From CAZMBI01 sp964564675 (GTDB lineage: Bacteria; Pseudomonadota; Alphaproteobacteria; Rickettsiales; UBA3002): a DNA stretch of 63,598 nt. A program made the position numbers and the translations under genes. The notes beneath the pieces were generated by a model, which was not told where the DNA came from, did not search any database, and was given only the letters and a program-made list of their open reading frames with translations. Positions 61,558 through 63,598 of the stretch are shown here, piece by piece. Numbering within the stretch: position 1 is the first letter of the stretch; every line of letters starts with the position of its first letter. The stretch spans positions 1 to 63,598 of the forward strand of contig CAZMBI010000013.1 in assembly GCA_964564675.1 (NCBI GenBank), given 5' to 3'.

Positions 61558-62778
61558 GTGAGCGGTGCTGCGAGACAATCCATCCCACGCCCGATGCGGA
61601 TTGAGGATTTCCGCGTCATTTTAGAGGGCCATCTGCTGTGGCTGCATTCGGAAGGCAGGGAAGGCCGGCGCGCCAATCTTTCCGGGTGCGATCTCAGCGG
61701 GCTCAAGCTGGAGGGTATTTATCTGCCGGAGGCCAACCTGCGTGGGGCGGATTTAACCGGCGCGGATATTAGCGACTCGAACCTGCAGGGCATCGATTTT
61801 TCGGAAGCGGTGCTGGAAAATACCAATTTCCGCGGCAGCCAGCTGGAAGGGGCGAACTTTGCGCGCAGCCTGGCGCGCGGGGTGTATTTTGACGGTGCGT
61901 CCCTCATTAATGCCAATTTCTCAAACGCGGTGCTGGAAGATGCCAGCTGTGCCGGGGCGAATTTCGGCGGGGCCAAGTTCCGCGATGCCGTGATCAACGG
62001 CGCCGATTTCAGCCAGTGCAACCTGCAACATACCAATTTCCGCCATGTCACTGCGCTGGAGGCGATGTTCGCGCAGGCCGATCTGTCCTATGCCGACTGC
62101 CGGGACGGATTATTTAACTATGCCAGCTTTAAGGAAGCGGTAGTATGCGAGACGCAGGTGCGCAATGCCCAGTTCGATCATGTGATCTTCAGCGATGTCG
62201 ATTTCAGCGGGGCAATTGATCTGGCGCCGCATTATCAAAGTCAGTCGATCGAATCGGAAAAACGCAGTATCCAGCAGGAAATGGAGAATCTGCGCGAGTT
62301 TCGTGAGGAGGTAGAGCAGTTTGAGCGCCACGTGAAGGAGCAGAAAAAAGAGCTCGTGGTGCGCCGGCGCATGCTGGATAATTTAAGCGAGGCGGAAGAG
62401 GACATCAGCCATTCTCTGCTGCGCTATATGCGGCGCTTTCGCAATATCGCCATATTCTGGTCGGTGGTGGTGGCGCTGTTTGCCACGATTCTGTTCTCGC
62501 GGATTGCCGAGATCGGCCACGAAAACCTTAACTATCTCGAAATCGGCGTGGTGCTGGCGGTGATGCTTGGCGTGCTCGGCGCGCATATTATCTCGGCCGT
62601 GCTCTCTTATCAGATCGCGCGGCGGTTCGCCCGCTATGTGCGTATTCGGCGCGAGAAGCTCTCCAGCGGGCCGCTGTCGAAACTAGCCACAGACGTGCTC
62701 GAAGAAAGCGAACGCCAGTTGGAAGACGAGCAGACCAAGGCCGAACAGGCCGAAGAAGCTCGGGTGGTGTATATGTAA
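61558..62778 (+). CDS. Pentapeptide-repeat membrane protein with coiled coil
   Basis: This is a 406-residue protein. Residues 40-225 are A(D/N)LxG-type pentapeptide repeats (LRGADLTGADISDSNLQGID, ANFGGAKFRDAVINGADF) that form a right-handed beta-helix. Residues 235-290 are a charged coiled coil (EKRSIQQEMENLREFREEVE). Two membrane helices follow (about 296-315 and 328-355), then a basic and acidic tail. The repeat helix should lie in the cytosol. The start is GTG, with AGAGGCGG 5 bases upstream. Function unknown; no channel or gyrase-protection motif is seen. Confidence 0.85.
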   Translation: MSGAARQSIPRPMRIEDFRVILEGHLLWLHSEGREGRRANLSGCDLSGLKLEGIYLPEANLRGADLTGADISDSNLQGIDFSEAVLENTNFRGSQLEGANFARSLARGVYFDGASLINANFSNAVLEDASCAGANFGGAKFRDAVINGADFSQCNLQHTNFRHVTALEAMFAQADLSYADCRDGLFNYASFKEAVVCETQVRNAQFDHVIFSDVDFSGAIDLAPHYQSQSIESEKRSIQQEMENLREFREEVEQFERHVKEQKKELVVRRRMLDNLSEAEEDISHSLLRYMRRFRNIAIFWSVVVALFATILFSRIAEIGHENLNYLEIGVVLAVMLGVLGAHIISAVLSYQIARRFARYVRIRREKLSSGPLSKLATDVLEESERQLEDEQTKAEQAEEARVVYM

Positions 62779-62972
62779 CGTGCGGCATCCTATGTGCCCG
62801 GCGCCAGCGGCATGCGGCGCAGCATATTTCCCCACTTCCGAAAACCGAAAAAATCGGCTATACTTAAATAATGATAGTTTCCAAATTGTGCGCCTGCCTG
62901 CTCCCCTCTGATCATCGCTTGCCTTTCCAACGAAAACCAATAGACTAACTGACTTAAAATTAAGGATAATAC

Positions 62973-63536
62973 ATGACGATAGAAGCAATTTGTGTGTTTT
63001 GTGGAGCGCAGGACGCGGTGCCGGATCACCATCTGGAGCTCGGTACGCAACTCGGCCGCGAAATCGCACGCGCGGAAAAAACACTGGTTTATGGCGGCGG
63101 CGACTGCGGCGTGATGGGTGCGGTGGCCAATGCCACCATGGAAGAAGACGGCTTTGTGACCGGGGTGTTCCCGCGCTCGCTGCGCAATATCGAAAACGAA
63201 CATACGAGTTTAAGCGAAATTATCATTGTCGATACCATGCATGAGCGCAAACAGATCATGTATCAGCGCTCCGACGTGTTCGTGATTCTGCCCGGCGGGT
63301 TCGGCACGATGGATGAAATGTTCGAAATCCTCACTTGGAAACAACTGCGCCTGCACGACAAGCCGGTGATTATTTTCAACCATGACGGGTATTGGGATCA
63401 CCTGATTGCGCTGATGGATAATATCATCACAAACGGGTTTGCCCGCCCGCAAACGCGGGAATTGTATGAGGTAATCACCGATTATGACATGCTCTTGCAG
63501 GCTTGCGGCCTGTTACAGGTGGAAATGGTGAAGTAG
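62973..63536 (+). CDS. LOG-family protein (TIGR00730 type)
   Basis: This 187-residue Rossmann-like protein has the lysine-decarboxylase-like signature of LOG proteins: FCGAQDAVPDHH, VYGGGDCGVMGAVANAT, MHERKQIMYQRSDVFVILPG and PGGFGTMDEMFEILTW. LOG enzymes split nucleotide 5'-monophosphates at the N-glycosidic bond, releasing cytokinin-type bases in plants; in bacteria the substrate is often AMP. It is shorter than the 200-220 of many members but has the complete PGGxGTxxE site. AAGGATAAT upstream of the ATG is the Shine-Dalgarno. It is the last gene in the window. Confidence 0.93.
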   Translation: MTIEAICVFCGAQDAVPDHHLELGTQLGREIARAEKTLVYGGGDCGVMGAVANATMEEDGFVTGVFPRSLRNIENEHTSLSEIIIVDTMHERKQIMYQRSDVFVILPGGFGTMDEMFEILTWKQLRLHDKPVIIFNHDGYWDHLIALMDNIITNGFARPQTRELYEVITDYDMLLQACGLLQVEMVK

Positions 63537-63598
63537 ATGGCGGCGTGGCCTGGCATAATATCTGATTAAGCGGAGATTACGTTGGCGCCAAGCCCGGT

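Overview
The window is a stretch of a draft-assembled alphaproteobacterial chromosome, probably a scaffolded or metagenome-derived genome, because two 100-N spacers interrupt it (27648-27747 and 43352-43451). The alphaproteobacterial assignment is inferred from the style of the core genes: a uracil-DNA glycosylase of the alphaproteobacterial type, class II DAHP synthase, ETF-ubiquinone oxidoreductase, a TAXI-TRAP binding protein, a 3TM holin of the gene-transfer-agent type and a Q-x-H dihydroorotase. A Micavibrio- or Rhodospirillales-like lineage is plausible but cannot be settled here. Most of the window is GC-rich, compact housekeeping sequence. AT-rich inserts are found at about 1-8.3 kb, 12.0-13.7 kb, 17.9-18.4 kb and 27.7-28.6 kb.

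Region 1 (1-8.3 kb) is the most unusual. An XRE repressor with an operator-like inverted repeat precedes a close-packed set of genes: a MoxR-type AAA+ ATPase, a 104-residue unknown, a variable protein, and a protein with an HExxH metalloprotease motif and a C-terminal vWA domain. A second copy of the variable protein follows. The two variable proteins resemble each other along their length, but a 78-base block (3731-3808 against 7615-7692) differs at 26 positions and 15 of 26 codons. This block sits between stretches that are identical at the DNA level, and the right-hand one is GC-rich. That is the signature of diversity-generating retroelement (DGR) target genes. No reverse transcriptase or template repeat is visible in the window. 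My reading is a MoxR/vWA conflict or sensing system with diversified sensor proteins.

Region 2 (8.3-10.7 kb) is a lysis remnant: a T4-type endolysin, a PD-(D/E)XK-like nuclease and a 3TM holin. Region 3 (10.9-19.2 kb) holds small stress and regulatory genes, an AT-rich deiminase/DDAH-like enzyme, a methyltransferase, a LysR-aminotransferase pair, a YacG gene that seems to have lost its start to an AT-rich insertion, and trhO.

Region 4 (19.7-34.5 kb) has exported MsrA and MsrB around mnmC, then ErpA, a histone H1-like protein, the divergent aromatic amino acid genes (DAHP synthase, prephenate dehydratase cut by a gap), an AsmA-like protein, a degenerate EAL protein, a prepilin-peptidase-like protein and a cNMP-FHA protein. 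Region 5 (34.6-43.2 kb) has glmS, a TonB receptor-YfiR-histidine kinase operon, a MarR regulator, a TAXI binding protein and a ceramidase-like protein.

Region 6 (43.4-63.6 kb) has a lytic transglycosylase, uracil-DNA glycosylase, ETF-QO, a glutathione peroxidase, a formyltransferase, the pyrimidine genes pyrF-pyrC-pyrB, L36, ElbB, a chemoreceptor, an exported intradiol-dioxygenase-like protein, an AstE/AspA-type hydrolase, fumarase C, AlkA, RadC, a pentapeptide-repeat membrane protein and a LOG-family protein. Dispersed palindromic repeats, including a 145-bp element with 27-bp inverted ends, sit between and sometimes inside genes. Several genes have a -10-like hexamer five to seven bases before the start and no Shine-Dalgarno, which suggests leaderless transcripts. 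No tRNA, rRNA, CRISPR array, integrase or transposase was recognised.
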